A DNA stretch of 38,299 nucleotides from Acidimicrobiia bacterium (GTDB lineage Bacteria; Actinomycetota; Acidimicrobiia; Acidimicrobiales; Poriferisodalaceae): the NCBI GenBank assembly GCA_022827265.1, contig JAJDTF010000070.1, positions 1-38,299 on the forward strand, given 5' to 3'. Of the stretch, positions 1-8,072 are shown piece after piece (position 1 is the stretch's first letter; each line of letters begins with the position of its first letter). The position numbers and the translations under genes were made by a program. The notes beneath the pieces were generated by a model. It worked only from the letters and a program-made list of their open reading frames with translations, did no database searches and had not been told where the DNA came from.

Positions 1-1107
1 CCCGCCGGGCAGGTCGGCACGCCGCCCAACTGCCAGCCGGAGAAATGCCCCGCAGGCCAGACCGGCACCCCACCGAACTGCCAGACCCCGCCACCTCCGC
101 CGTGCTCGGCGGGCGAACATCGCCACGGCAACGGCGGCTGCAGCCCCGACCACGAGCCGCCGTGCGGGGTAGGCAAATGGAACCCCGGCCACGGCCACAC
201 GCTCATCGACCGGCCTGCGTGCACCTACGCCGACGCAAGCCACGCAACAGGGCCGATCACTTACTGCGGAACCCAATCGCACACCCACAAGACCCGCCAC
301 TTCCATTACGGCGGCAACGGCTGCCACCCCGTAGCGAGCGCACACCCCAAAGACCCGCCCCGCTATACCGGCGCGAGTGCCTGTAGCGACTGGGCAGACG
401 ACGTAATGGAGGCGATCAACAAGAACGACGGCACCGGCACCTACTACCCGCCACCCGAACGACCGGTGGCCTGCAAGAGCTTCGATCTATTGGGCACGCT
501 CAAGGATCGGTACAAGAGCTACAACGAAGCCACCCTTCGCGGATTGCTCGCAGCGGTCGAAACGCTAGAAGATACGCCCGACACACTTGACGAAGTAACT
601 ACGGCAATCGCCAGCGAGATCGAGAGGCGCTGGGATGAGTCACCCGAGTCGACAAAGCGGTTCATCACCAACGTCGCCGTCGGCGTTGGCTGCGCTGCCC
701 TAGCCGCGGTAGCGGTCAAGAGCACCATAGCCACAGCAGGTACTGCGGCCCCCGCATGGGTCGCCTGGGCCACCGCCACAACCGCGAGTGCCGTGTGTGC
801 CGCTGCCATCACTGAAGCCATCATTGCGGCCACCGGCAGCAGCGACGACTCGGGCACCGACAACCAAGACGGCACCGGTGACGACTCGGGCACTGATAAC
901 GACGGCTCCGACGACGAAGACCCTGAGCCGACGCCGGACCCGAAGCCGACCGCTGCGGAGATCAAACAGAAGTACGACGAGATCAACGAGGCGTACCGCC
1001 GGTACCGGAACGGGGAGATCACCGCCGCGGAGATGCAAGAGGCGGTCCAGCGATTTACGCGCTGGCGCTGCGAGGAAATGGGCCACACGGCCTGGTGCAA
1101 CCGATGA
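1..1107 (+). CDS. Cys/His-rich repeat surface protein, 5'-truncated by the window edge
   Basis: Frame 1 is open from the first base to the TGA at 1105-1107 (368 residues visible), so the real start lies upstream; ATG 406 is internal. The visible part begins with two copies of a 16-codon repeat, PAGQxGTPPNCQ. Residues 35-128 then hold 7 Cys and 12 His (for example C35, H40, H42, C47, H51, C55 and H94, H96, H100, H102), a layout that suggests metal binding or disulfides. Residues about 221-279 are strongly hydrophobic and could form two membrane segments. An Asp/Ser/Gly/Thr-rich acidic linker (about 280-310) and a charged helical tail ending in WCNR follow. I do not recognise the family. The Cys-rich region and membrane segments suggest an exported, membrane-anchored protein (inference). 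Its stop overlaps the next start as ATGA. Confidence 0.7.
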   Translation, partial: PAGQVGTPPNCQPEKCPAGQTGTPPNCQTPPPPPCSAGEHRHGNGGCSPDHEPPCGVGKWNPGHGHTLIDRPACTYADASHATGPITYCGTQSHTHKTRHFHYGGNGCHPVASAHPKDPPRYTGASACSDWADDVMEAINKNDGTGTYYPPPERPVACKSFDLLGTLKDRYKSYNEATLRGLLAAVETLEDTPDTLDEVTTAIASEIERRWDESPESTKRFITNVAVGVGCAALAAVAVKSTIATAGTAAPAWVAWATATTASAVCAAAITEAIIAATGSSDDSGTDNQDGTGDDSGTDNDGSDDEDPEPTPDPKPTAAEIKQKYDEINEAYRRYRNGEITAAEMQEAVQRFTRWRCEEMGHTAWCNR

Positions 1108-1397
1108 ACGCCGAGAGCCAAACGGAAACGAGCATGAGCACCGTGAACTACAATGAACACATGCGCCCAACACAGCGCGACACTCCGAAGACTCGAGCAC
1201 GGAAGCCGAGGACCTCGATCTTCGCTCAGACATGTGTCATCGGCGCGGCACTCACCGCCGCTCTCATGTACGGCATCCCGTCATGGGCCATGGCTACCGC
1301 AGGTTTGTGCCTCATGACTGGCCCGCTCGCGTGGTGTTCTTGGGCTGCGCGGCAGAAGCACCGCGAGGCTGATCGCGCTGGGGTTTCGTCGGGCTGA
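1104..1397 (+). CDS. small membrane protein, translationally coupled
   Basis: A 97-residue protein. I chose ATG 1104 because it overlaps the preceding stop as ATGA, typical of translational coupling; ATG 1134 is an alternative. The N-terminal 38 residues are polar and basic (KTRARKPRTS). Two adjacent hydrophobic stretches, about residues 39-56 and 60-80, then suggest a two-helix membrane hairpin with a basic C-terminal tail. No family is recognised. The overlap suggests it is made with, and may act with, the Cys/His-rich protein upstream, but no sequence feature shows a function. Confidence 0.5.
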   Translation: MNAESQTETSMSTVNYNEHMRPTQRDTPKTRARKPRTSIFAQTCVIGAALTAALMYGIPSWAMATAGLCLMTGPLAWCSWAARQKHREADRAGVSSG

Positions 1398-1786
1398 GTG
1401 CCTGACTGCTTGTCAGCGTGCCTAGGTGCGCTGCTGGCGCACAAGCAGCCAACGCTAGCTGTGGGCGCTCAGGCACGCTGAGAGGCACCGAGAAACTCGC
1501 CGTACCACAATGCCGCGCCATGAACGAAACGAATGCGCTCGCCATCAGGACACTAGACGAATTGGCTGCTGCTGTAACGGCGAGTCTCATCCAGCGGCTA
1601 ACGGACTGGCCTTCGTGGATTGTCAGCGCAGCCGGTGTCGTCATCATCGACGCTGCTGCAGATGCTGATCGGCACGAAAACGATTTCCGGCCATGTTCGC
1701 CGCAGGCGGTCCGATCACGCCTGCCAGCTGATGTCTCGATGACGGCACTTGCCCGGACTCACGGCTGGTTGCCTAGCATCGCTGCG
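1398..1786. other. 389-bp intergenic stretch with nested inverted repeats
   Basis: No convincing gene was found. It holds the inverted repeats at 1413-1481. The crotonase frame stays open back to 1418, but the extra 123 codons do not look like a crotonase N-terminus. Confidence 0.5.
1413..1481. repeat. nested inverted repeats, possible RNA hairpin
   Basis: An 11-bp perfect inverted repeat, TCAGCGTGCCT (1413-1423) with AGGCACGCTGA (1471-1481), encloses a second perfect hairpin, GTGCGC (1426-1431) with GCGCAC (1437-1442) and a 5-nt loop. It starts 16 bp after the stop of the small membrane protein and could end or stabilise that transcript. There is no T-tract, so a classical intrinsic terminator is not proven. 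Confidence 0.45.
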
Positions 1787-2614
1787 ATGTCAACCGACCT
1801 TGCCGGCGACGGCACCGACGATCACACGCCGATAGACGACCCCGATGCGGCCGTGCTCTATGAGGTCGCGGGCGGTGTGGCGACGATCACGCTGAACCGG
1901 CCCGACTACCGCAATGCGCTCAGCGTCGAGATTGTCAACGGCGTCGGCGATCACTTCGAAGCGGCACTGGCAGACCCCGGCGTGCGAGCGATCCTGTTCA
2001 CCCACGTAGGCAACACGTTCTGTGCTGGTGCGGACCTGCGCGCCGCGCAGCCCGGAGTGCCCCAGCCGACGCTGCGCCACAACTTCGTGGAGATCCTCGA
2101 GCAGATCATGACCTGCGACAAGCCCGTAGTGGGCCGCCTGGCAGGACATGTCACCGCCGGCGGTGTGGGGCTGGCTGCTGCAATGGACATCTCGATCGCC
2201 GCCGACGACGCCATCATCGGCTTCACCGAGGTTCGCATCGGCGTGGCGCCCGCGGTGATCTCGGTGGTCTGCTTGCCGAAGCTGCGCCGCGCCGATGCCA
2301 GCGAGTTGTTCCTCGAGGGCGAGCGGGTGCCGGCCCCCCGAGCGGCAGAGGCCGGGCTGATCAATCGAGCGGTGCCGCGCGAACAGCTCGACGACGAAGT
2401 GGCGGCAACATTGCGTCGACTGGTGCGGGGCGGCCCCAACGCGCTGGCCAACACCAAGCAGCTCGTCACGAAGGTGCCGCAGATGCCACGCAGCGAAGCC
2501 TGGGAGTGGACGGCCGAACTGAGCCAGCGGCTGTTCCAAGGCGAGGAGGCGGCCGAAGGCATCGCCGCCTTCCGCGAACGCCGCGACGCCAGCTGGGTGC
2601 CGCCTGAGTCTTGA
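1787..2614 (+). CDS. enoyl-CoA hydratase/isomerase family protein
   Basis: A 275-residue crotonase-fold protein expected to act on an acyl-CoA double bond in fatty or branched acid breakdown. I chose ATG 1787 (MSTDLAG) because the family similarity begins shortly after it (VATITLNRPDYRNALS). The CoA/oxyanion segments are visible: GNTFCAGADL and the Gly-rich GHVTAGGVGLAA. By comparison with classical enoyl-CoA hydratase, the first catalytic Glu (GGGxE) is Gly here, while the second is kept in FTEVRIG. This pattern fits a side branch of the family better than classical crotonase. The same-strand crotonase at 2684 starts 69 bp downstream. Substrate is unknown. Confidence 0.85.
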   Translation: MSTDLAGDGTDDHTPIDDPDAAVLYEVAGGVATITLNRPDYRNALSVEIVNGVGDHFEAALADPGVRAILFTHVGNTFCAGADLRAAQPGVPQPTLRHNFVEILEQIMTCDKPVVGRLAGHVTAGGVGLAAAMDISIAADDAIIGFTEVRIGVAPAVISVVCLPKLRRADASELFLEGERVPAPRAAEAGLINRAVPREQLDDEVAATLRRLVRGGPNALANTKQLVTKVPQMPRSEAWEWTAELSQRLFQGEEAAEGIAAFRERRDASWVPPES

Positions 2615-2683
2615 GTTCAAGCCTCGCTCGATCCCTCGCGTCACCGGCTACGCGCACGCTGCGTCGGCACATCGATCACGGGC

Positions 2684-3502
2684 ATGTCCACTGGCCGGGC
2701 GGTAGCGTCGGCCGTCGTGAGCGGGCAAGTACATCTCGAACGCGACGGCCACGTGGGCCGCATCATCCTCGACCATCCTGAGCGGCACAACGCCATCAGC
2801 GCGCAGATGTGGAACGGCATCACCGATGCCGCGACCGAGCTGGAGAACGACCGCGAGATCCGGGTGGTGGTGATCCGCGGCGCCGGCGAGCGCGCCTTCG
2901 CGGCAGGCGCCGATATCAGCCAATTCGGCGAACAGCGGTCTGACGCGAGCGGCAACCGCGACTACGACGACACGACGTCGAGAGCGCATGCCGCGCTGCT
3001 GGGACTGTCCAAACCGCTCATTGCTGCCATCCACGGCTATTGCATCGGCGGCGGTCTCGCAGTGGCACTGACGGCTGATTTGCGCGTCGCCGCGGAGGAT
3101 GCGCAGTTCACAATCCCCGCTGCTCGCTTGGGGCTCGGCTACGGCGCCGCGGGGATCGGAACGCTGATGCGGCTGGTGGGACCCTCGGCCGCCAAGCGCA
3201 TCTTTTTCCTGGCCGACCGGTTCGGAGCGCAGGAGGCCCTGCAGATGGGTCTCGTCAACCGGGTGGTGCCCAAGGCGCACCTCGAAGCGTCGGTGGAGGA
3301 ATGGACCGATCTCATCGGCCAGAACGCTCCGCTGACCATCGCTGCCGCCAAGGCGGCGCTCACCCAATGGCAGAAGCCGGAATCCCAGCGTGACTTCGCC
3401 GAGGTGGAGGCCATGATCCGGGCGTGCTTCGACAGCGAGGACTACCAAGAGGGCGTCGACGCGTTCATGAACAAGCGCCGCCCCGAGTTCAAGGGCCGCT
3501 GA
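2684..3502 (+). CDS. enoyl-CoA hydratase-like protein lacking both catalytic Glu
   Basis: A 272-residue crotonase-family protein. HVGRIILDHPERHNAIS marks the N-terminal fold, AFAAGADISQF the first oxyanion strand, and HGYCIGGGLA the Gly-rich CoA loop; the C-terminal EGVDAFMNKRRPEFKGR is typical. Aligned by eye with classical hydratases, the Glu after the GGG motif is Ala (GGGLA), and the Glu of the PExxLG motif is also Ala (IPAARLGLGY). Both classical hydratase acids are therefore missing, which points to isomerase, lyase, thioesterase-like or other chemistry. ATG 2684 is used; GTG 2720 is a possible later start. It probably shares a transcript with the crotonase upstream and is convergent with rsgA. 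Confidence 0.85.
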   Translation: MSTGRAVASAVVSGQVHLERDGHVGRIILDHPERHNAISAQMWNGITDAATELENDREIRVVVIRGAGERAFAAGADISQFGEQRSDASGNRDYDDTTSRAHAALLGLSKPLIAAIHGYCIGGGLAVALTADLRVAAEDAQFTIPAARLGLGYGAAGIGTLMRLVGPSAAKRIFFLADRFGAQEALQMGLVNRVVPKAHLEASVEEWTDLIGQNAPLTIAAAKAALTQWQKPESQRDFAEVEAMIRACFDSEDYQEGVDAFMNKRRPEFKGR

Positions 3503-3535
3503 GCCCGGAGCTCGGCGCCGCGTCGGTGTCGCACC

Positions 3536-4663
3536 TCAGCGCGGGCTGCCCCGTTCGCCGAATCGATCCCCCGCCATGTCGGAGACGAGTTCGAGATACG
3601 CGCTCAGGCGCTGCGCCGCCAGCTCCCCGGCCGCCACTGCAGCAGTCACGGCACAATCCGGCTCGACCGTGTGCGTGCAGTCGGCAAAACGGCAATGACG
3701 GGCTCGTTCGGCAATTTCCGGGAATGCCTGGCCGAGCCCACTGGCTGCACCTCGTCGCCCAGCCTGGTTTCCCACTCCCAGATCACCGCTCCAGGGGATC
3801 AGATCCTGCAAGCCCGGGGTGTCGACGAATGTCCCCCCGTCGGGCCCGCCGACCGGCACAAGCTGGCGCCGCACCGTCGTGTGCCGTCCGCGGCCGTCCG
3901 GACTCAGCGGGGCGACAGGCACCACATCGGCTCCGGCGAGCCGGTTGACCAGCGATGACTTGCCGACCCCGGACGGCCCGCTGAGCGCGACCGTCGCACC
4001 GTCGCCGGCCAGGGCGCCGAGGCTGTCGAGCCCGCGACCGTCGAGAGCGCTGGTTGCCAGGATCGGGACGTCCGCCGCTGCAGAGCCAAGCCGACGACGC
4101 AGCGCATCGACGGTCGCTTGATATTCGGCGCCCGACACCGTGTCGATCTTGTTCACGACGATCACCGGCCGAGCACCGCCGCTGAACGCCGCCGTGAGGT
4201 ACCACTCGATGCGGTGTCCTGCGGGGTCTGACGCCACCGAATCCGCAGCAGACCCGCTGCCGGCGGGCGCGGGGGTGATGACGACGGCGAGCGTGTCGGC
4301 ATTGGCGGCCACCAGTTGAGGTCGTGTCCGCGGGCCGGCTGCGCGACGGCACAGCAATGAAGTGCGGTCGAGCACTCCGGTGATCGCCACGCGACGATCG
4401 CTTCGGGGCTCGGTTGAGCGGACGACCCAGTCGCCGACAGTCGGATAGTCGAACGGTGTATTCGCTGCGCGGCGCCCGGCCGCATCGAGCGCTCCTGTGA
4501 CCTCGCCTGAGCCATCAACGAGTTCGTAGGCGCCCCGATGCTCCACGGCGACGCGGCTGACGGTGCAGCCGTCGGGCACCTCGGGCGCGGGAAAGGCTCG
4601 GCGCCGCCAGCCGAGCTGCTCAAGGCTCGGCGGCGACAGCTCGGGCTGCACAGCCTCAGTCAC
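3536..4663 (-). CDS. rsgA: ribosome small subunit-dependent GTPase A
   Basis: A 375-residue circularly permuted GTPase that helps late 30S subunit maturation. The motif order is the permuted one expected of this family: NKID (G4) comes first, then GPSGVGKSS (G1, P-loop), then DTPG (G3). The C-terminal zinc-binding segment reads C-x4-C-x-H-x5-C (CRFADCTHTVEPDC). An OB-like N-terminal domain precedes the GTPase core. The start is GTG 4663. It lies 64 bp downstream of the ABC lipoprotein gene on the same strand, so read-through is possible, though there is no functional link. Confidence 0.93.
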   Translation of the reverse strand: MTEAVQPELSPPSLEQLGWRRRAFPAPEVPDGCTVSRVAVEHRGAYELVDGSGEVTGALDAAGRRAANTPFDYPTVGDWVVRSTEPRSDRRVAITGVLDRTSLLCRRAAGPRTRPQLVAANADTLAVVITPAPAGSGSAADSVASDPAGHRIEWYLTAAFSGGARPVIVVNKIDTVSGAEYQATVDALRRRLGSAAADVPILATSALDGRGLDSLGALAGDGATVALSGPSGVGKSSLVNRLAGADVVPVAPLSPDGRGRHTTVRRQLVPVGGPDGGTFVDTPGLQDLIPWSGDLGVGNQAGRRGAASGLGQAFPEIAERARHCRFADCTHTVEPDCAVTAAVAAGELAAQRLSAYLELVSDMAGDRFGERGSPR

Positions 4664-4727
4664 GAACGGGCACCTTCATCGCCACCGCAGTAGCCCAGCC
4701 GGCGGGTCCACGCTGCATGCAGCACTG

Positions 4728-6560
4728 TCATTCACGGCGCAGCCACACCTCGTCGTAGCGGCCGACGCCGAGTCGATGCCCTTCGATCACCCTGCCGTCG
4801 GGAAGCGACATCCGCCCCAGCCCTTCGACATCGGCCGTCGCCGCCACCACGCTCGACGAGTAGGCCAGGAACACGTAGGGGGCTTCGTTGGCGAGTTCGG
4901 CCATGAACTGCGCAACGGCGTCGCGCCGGTCGTCTCCGGCGTCAGTCGACTCGATCAGGCTCACCAGGGCGCTCAAGTGCTCACCGCTGAGATTGGACGC
5001 GTTCAGCGGCGTGGTTCGCACGGGGCCGACAGCGGCCGATGCCAGCACCGCTGGATCGGACTCGCCGCCGACACGCCAGCACGTCGCGCCGAAGTCGCCG
5101 GCAAAGGAGGGGCTCTGCACCACCGACCCCATGACCCGGCTGATGAGTCCCGTGCGCGCCAGCGTCTCGACGTCGACGTCGACAAGACCGGTGCTCTCCC
5201 ACTGTCGCTCCAGTTCGGCGGTCATCCGGCCGAGGGCGAGGTCGTCGGTGCACAGCACTCTGATTCGCACAGGCTCGCCGGGATCCCGGCCGTCGGAGCG
5301 TTCGGGGTCTTCCGTGTACTCGCGCAGCAGCGAATGGGCGCGCTCGGCGTCATGGCTCGGCCAGGCCGCCGCGACCTCCTCCGAATACCAGATGCTTGCG
5401 GGCGACCACCACTGCGTCGCTGCCAGCCAATCGACATCGGGGCCGAGCGCAGCGACGAGTCGGGACTGGTCGGCAGCAGCCACCAACGCTCGCCGCACCC
5501 GGATGTCGTCGAGCGGGGCGCGCAGCAGGTTGAACAGCACCACCCCGGCGTTGTCGTCATATCGCTGGACGGCGGCGAGCTGGCGGCCTGCGCCATCGGT
5601 CGCCGCAGCCACCGCCGTGGACAGCTCGGCCGATCTCGACATCAGGATGTCGCCGCGGCCGTCGAGCAGTGCTTCGAGCCGCTGGCGCTCGTCGGGCATC
5701 TCGGTGAACACGATGTCGTCGGCCCATGGCAGCGCAGCGCCGTCTGCCGCGGTGCGCCAGTAGTCGGGGTTTGCCTCCAAGACCGCCGGCTCCCCGACCG
5801 ACCAGCGCCGGAACACGAACGGCCCGGTGCCCACCGGCGCTCTGGCGAAGGTCTCCGGCTCGGCCTCGGCGGCGACCGTCGAGAAAACCCGCCCGACGGG
5901 GCCGGCCAGCGCAGCGGGAAGGCCGGCGTTGGGTTCGCCTACTTCGATAACCAGCGTGAGCTCGTCGATAACGATGACCGAGGTGATGCGAGCGTCGCGC
6001 AGGTGGCTGCTGCTGGCTCGACCCGAGCGCAGGTAGTCGTCGATGCCGGTCTTGACCGTGAGCGCATCCAGCGGCTCGCCGTCGGTGAAGGTGATGCCCG
6101 GGCGCAGCGTGACCGTCCAGCGTTGCAACGACGGGTCCGCGGACACCGACTCCGCCAGCCAGGGTTCCACCGATCCGTCGGGCGCCACGACGGTGAGCGT
6201 CTCGAGCACATGGTCGAGCACATTGCGGCACGACCATGCGCAGACGTGATCCCACGGTGTCCAGCCGGTGATGAGAGTGGGATCAGCGGCCAGCAGCACC
6301 CGCAGCGTGCCCCCCCGGCGTGGCCCGGCGTCTGGCGACTCCGGTGGCGCAGGCGCGACCGCCGGCGCTTGCGACGTTGCAGGTGCGGTCTCGACAACAG
6401 ACGTATCGCCGGGAGCTCGGGTCGCACGGGGGGCGCTCGTCGGCTCGGTCGGCTCGTCGGCACCGGGGCTGCACGCCGACGCCAACAGCAGCACTGCGAA
6501 TGCGACCGCTGTGGCACGTCGGGAACTCAGCGGCCCGGCCCTTTGCTGCTCGTGACCCAT
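4728..6560 (-). CDS. ABC transporter substrate-binding lipoprotein, family 5 (oligopeptide/dipeptide type)
   Basis: A 610-residue extracytoplasmic solute-binding protein. A lipoprotein signal (hydrophobic residues about 18-28, LLLASAC, Cys30) is followed by a Pro/Ala/Thr linker to about residue 78. The family 5 fold then begins at GGTLRVLLAADP and includes WTVTLRPGITFTDGEPLDA, the segment typical of DppA/OppA-like proteins, and GTGPFVFRRW. Such proteins deliver peptides or other ligands to ABC permeases. No permease or ATPase genes lie nearby, so its partners must be elsewhere or it is an orphan. ATG 6560 immediately precedes the signal peptide. Ligand is unknown. Confidence 0.88.
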   Translation of the reverse strand: MGHEQQRAGPLSSRRATAVAFAVLLLASACSPGADEPTEPTSAPRATRAPGDTSVVETAPATSQAPAVAPAPPESPDAGPRRGGTLRVLLAADPTLITGWTPWDHVCAWSCRNVLDHVLETLTVVAPDGSVEPWLAESVSADPSLQRWTVTLRPGITFTDGEPLDALTVKTGIDDYLRSGRASSSHLRDARITSVIVIDELTLVIEVGEPNAGLPAALAGPVGRVFSTVAAEAEPETFARAPVGTGPFVFRRWSVGEPAVLEANPDYWRTAADGAALPWADDIVFTEMPDERQRLEALLDGRGDILMSRSAELSTAVAAATDGAGRQLAAVQRYDDNAGVVLFNLLRAPLDDIRVRRALVAAADQSRLVAALGPDVDWLAATQWWSPASIWYSEEVAAAWPSHDAERAHSLLREYTEDPERSDGRDPGEPVRIRVLCTDDLALGRMTAELERQWESTGLVDVDVETLARTGLISRVMGSVVQSPSFAGDFGATCWRVGGESDPAVLASAAVGPVRTTPLNASNLSGEHLSALVSLIESTDAGDDRRDAVAQFMAELANEAPYVFLAYSSSVVAATADVEGLGRMSLPDGRVIEGHRLGVGRYDEVWLRRE

Positions 6561-6664
6561 GAACGCGTGCCGACGTTTGCGCTGTGCACCGTTTCTGACG
6601 CTAGTGGCGCGGTGGTCGCGGTCGGCCCCGAGGGCTGCACGCCCTGCTGGCTGCGCCGCGGACG

Positions 6665-7822
6665 CTATCGAGTCGCGGCGCTGATCATTCCGACGAGATC
6701 GCAGGCAGTGCGCACACCGTCTCCGAACGACCCGGGCTGGCGTGACACCAGGAACTTGCGGTGTGCGCCAATGAGACTGGCCGTCTCATCGAGTCGGGCC
6801 ATGTCCGCGCCCTTGGGCTGGGTGGTCAGCTTGATCTCGATTGCCCAGACTTCTCGGCGAACCCGCAGCACGAGGTCGATCTCTCGACCGGTTGCGGTCC
6901 GCAGATGCCACGCCTCATGGTCGTGTCCGGCTTGGCTCAGCGCAGTCAGGACCTGGTCGATGACGTGTCCTTCCCAGCTTGCCCCCACACCCGGCAGCGA
7001 GGCGAGCTCGTCGTCGATGCCCAAGCCCGACAGGCTGTGGAGCAAGCCGCTGTCGCGCCAGTACATCTTCGGGCGCTTGGTGAACTGCTTGGAAGGGTTG
7101 GCGCTGTAGGCGGGAAGCCGGCGGATCAGGAAGGCGCCTTCGAGGTAGTCGAGATACGCATTGACCGTGTGGTACGAGAGGCCGAGGGCCCGCCCGATGT
7201 CACTGGCGTTCCAGAGTTGGCCGTGGCGAGCCGCGAGCAACCCGAATAGCCGCCGGGTGGTCTGGGGGCCAGACGGCAGGCCCCACGCCGGGAGATCACG
7301 CTGAGCCAGCAGTGTCAAGTAGTCGCGCTGCCACTGGGGGAAACCGTGGCCGTCGAGCACGCCACCGTCGGGAAAGCCCCCGCAACGCCACAGCCGCTCA
7401 GCGTCATCGGGAGGCAACTCTCGCAGTGACAACGGCGAGAGTTCCACCACGGTCAACCGTCCGGCGAGCGATTCGGAGACATCTCGCATGAGGGCCGGCG
7501 AGATCGATCCGAGCAGGAGGAAGCGTCCATTGCGGCGTCGGTCCGCATCGATGGCGCCTCGCAGTCGCGGAAAGATCTCCGGCGAAGCCTGAGCCTCGTC
7601 GATCACGACCAATTCGGATGCGGCGGTGACGTCGGCCCACTGCAGATCGAGTCGCAAGCGGTCGGTTTCCTGCTCCATGTCGAAATAGTGACTGCCCAGC
7701 GAACGGGCCAAGGTGGTCTTCCCGCACTGGCGAGGCCCGACGAGCGCGACAGCGGGGTACCGCGACAGTCGCTGATGCAGCAGTGATGCGGGGGTCCCCG
7801 ATGCAATGGCCCGTTCGATCAT
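6665..7822 (-). CDS. AAA family ATPase with C-terminal DUF4143 domain
   Basis: A 385-residue member of the AAA_14/DUF4143 group. Walker A is GPRQCGKTT (about residues 29-37) and Walker B is LVVIDEAQ (71-78). A winged-helix-like region follows (SDIGRALGLSYHTVNAYLDYLEGAFLIRRLPAY). The C-terminal domain has the restriction-endonuclease-like pattern EIDLVLRVRREVWAIEIKL with Asp and ExK. Family members are widespread and poorly understood, often considered mobile or defence-related. The start is ATG 7822. The upstream region (7841-7898) is strikingly AT-rich for this genome. A second, quite different member lies at 35436. Confidence 0.88.
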   Translation of the reverse strand: MIERAIASGTPASLLHQRLSRYPAVALVGPRQCGKTTLARSLGSHYFDMEQETDRLRLDLQWADVTAASELVVIDEAQASPEIFPRLRGAIDADRRRNGRFLLLGSISPALMRDVSESLAGRLTVVELSPLSLRELPPDDAERLWRCGGFPDGGVLDGHGFPQWQRDYLTLLAQRDLPAWGLPSGPQTTRRLFGLLAARHGQLWNASDIGRALGLSYHTVNAYLDYLEGAFLIRRLPAYSANPSKQFTKRPKMYWRDSGLLHSLSGLGIDDELASLPGVGASWEGHVIDQVLTALSQAGHDHEAWHLRTATGREIDLVLRVRREVWAIEIKLTTQPKGADMARLDETASLIGAHRKFLVSRQPGSFGDGVRTACDLVGMISAATR

Positions 7823-7840
7823 GCTGGCAGGCTAACGGTC

Positions 7841-7898
7841 GAATTCTATTTTCATACAGCTATTTTTCTGTTTTTCCTCCACAATATTTCTCGTTTCA
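7841..7898. promoter_or_regulatory. AT-rich upstream patch before the AAA/DUF4143 gene
   Basis: About 58 bp of markedly AT-rich sequence in a GC-rich genome, directly upstream of the minus-strand ATPase start at 7822. It contains near-repeats CTATTTTCATACAG (7846-7859) and CTATTTTTCTGTTT (7860-7873). A promoter or protein-binding region for the ATPase is likely, but no clean -35/-10 pair is evident. Confidence 0.4.
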
Positions 7899-8022
7899 CC
7901 ACGGCGGAATTCTGTTGCACGCCTCGCGTCGTGTCAGCATTGCAGCGGCCGCCGCGCTGTCGTGTAACGACCCCTCGCTAGACAATGAGCAGCCCGTTCC
8001 GGTCGGGTACGTCCGCTGACCG

Positions 8023-8058
8023 CCCGAACCCATCATCAACCCGGAACTCATCATCAAC
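8023..8058 (+). repeat. 18-bp tandem duplication before the rmuC ribosome binding site
   Basis: Two adjacent 18-mers, 8023-8040 and 8041-8058, match at 16 of 18 positions and share the core CATCATCAAC. The second copy abuts the AAGGAG ribosome binding site (8059-8064). It lies in the leader, so it could alter spacing or leader structure. Confidence 0.6.
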
Positions 8059-8072
8059 AAGGAGTGCGCCTC

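Noticed and set aside
1418..1786. 123-codon N-terminal extension of the first crotonase
   Set aside because: The frame is open but the extension has no crotonase similarity and ATG 1787 gives the normal family length.
4563..7109. Very long plus-strand open frame (848 codons) opposite rsgA and the ABC lipoprotein
   Set aside because: It is antisense to three well-supported minus-strand genes, its translation is Arg/Gly/His-rich low-complexity sequence, and it shows no family features; a GC-rich shadow.
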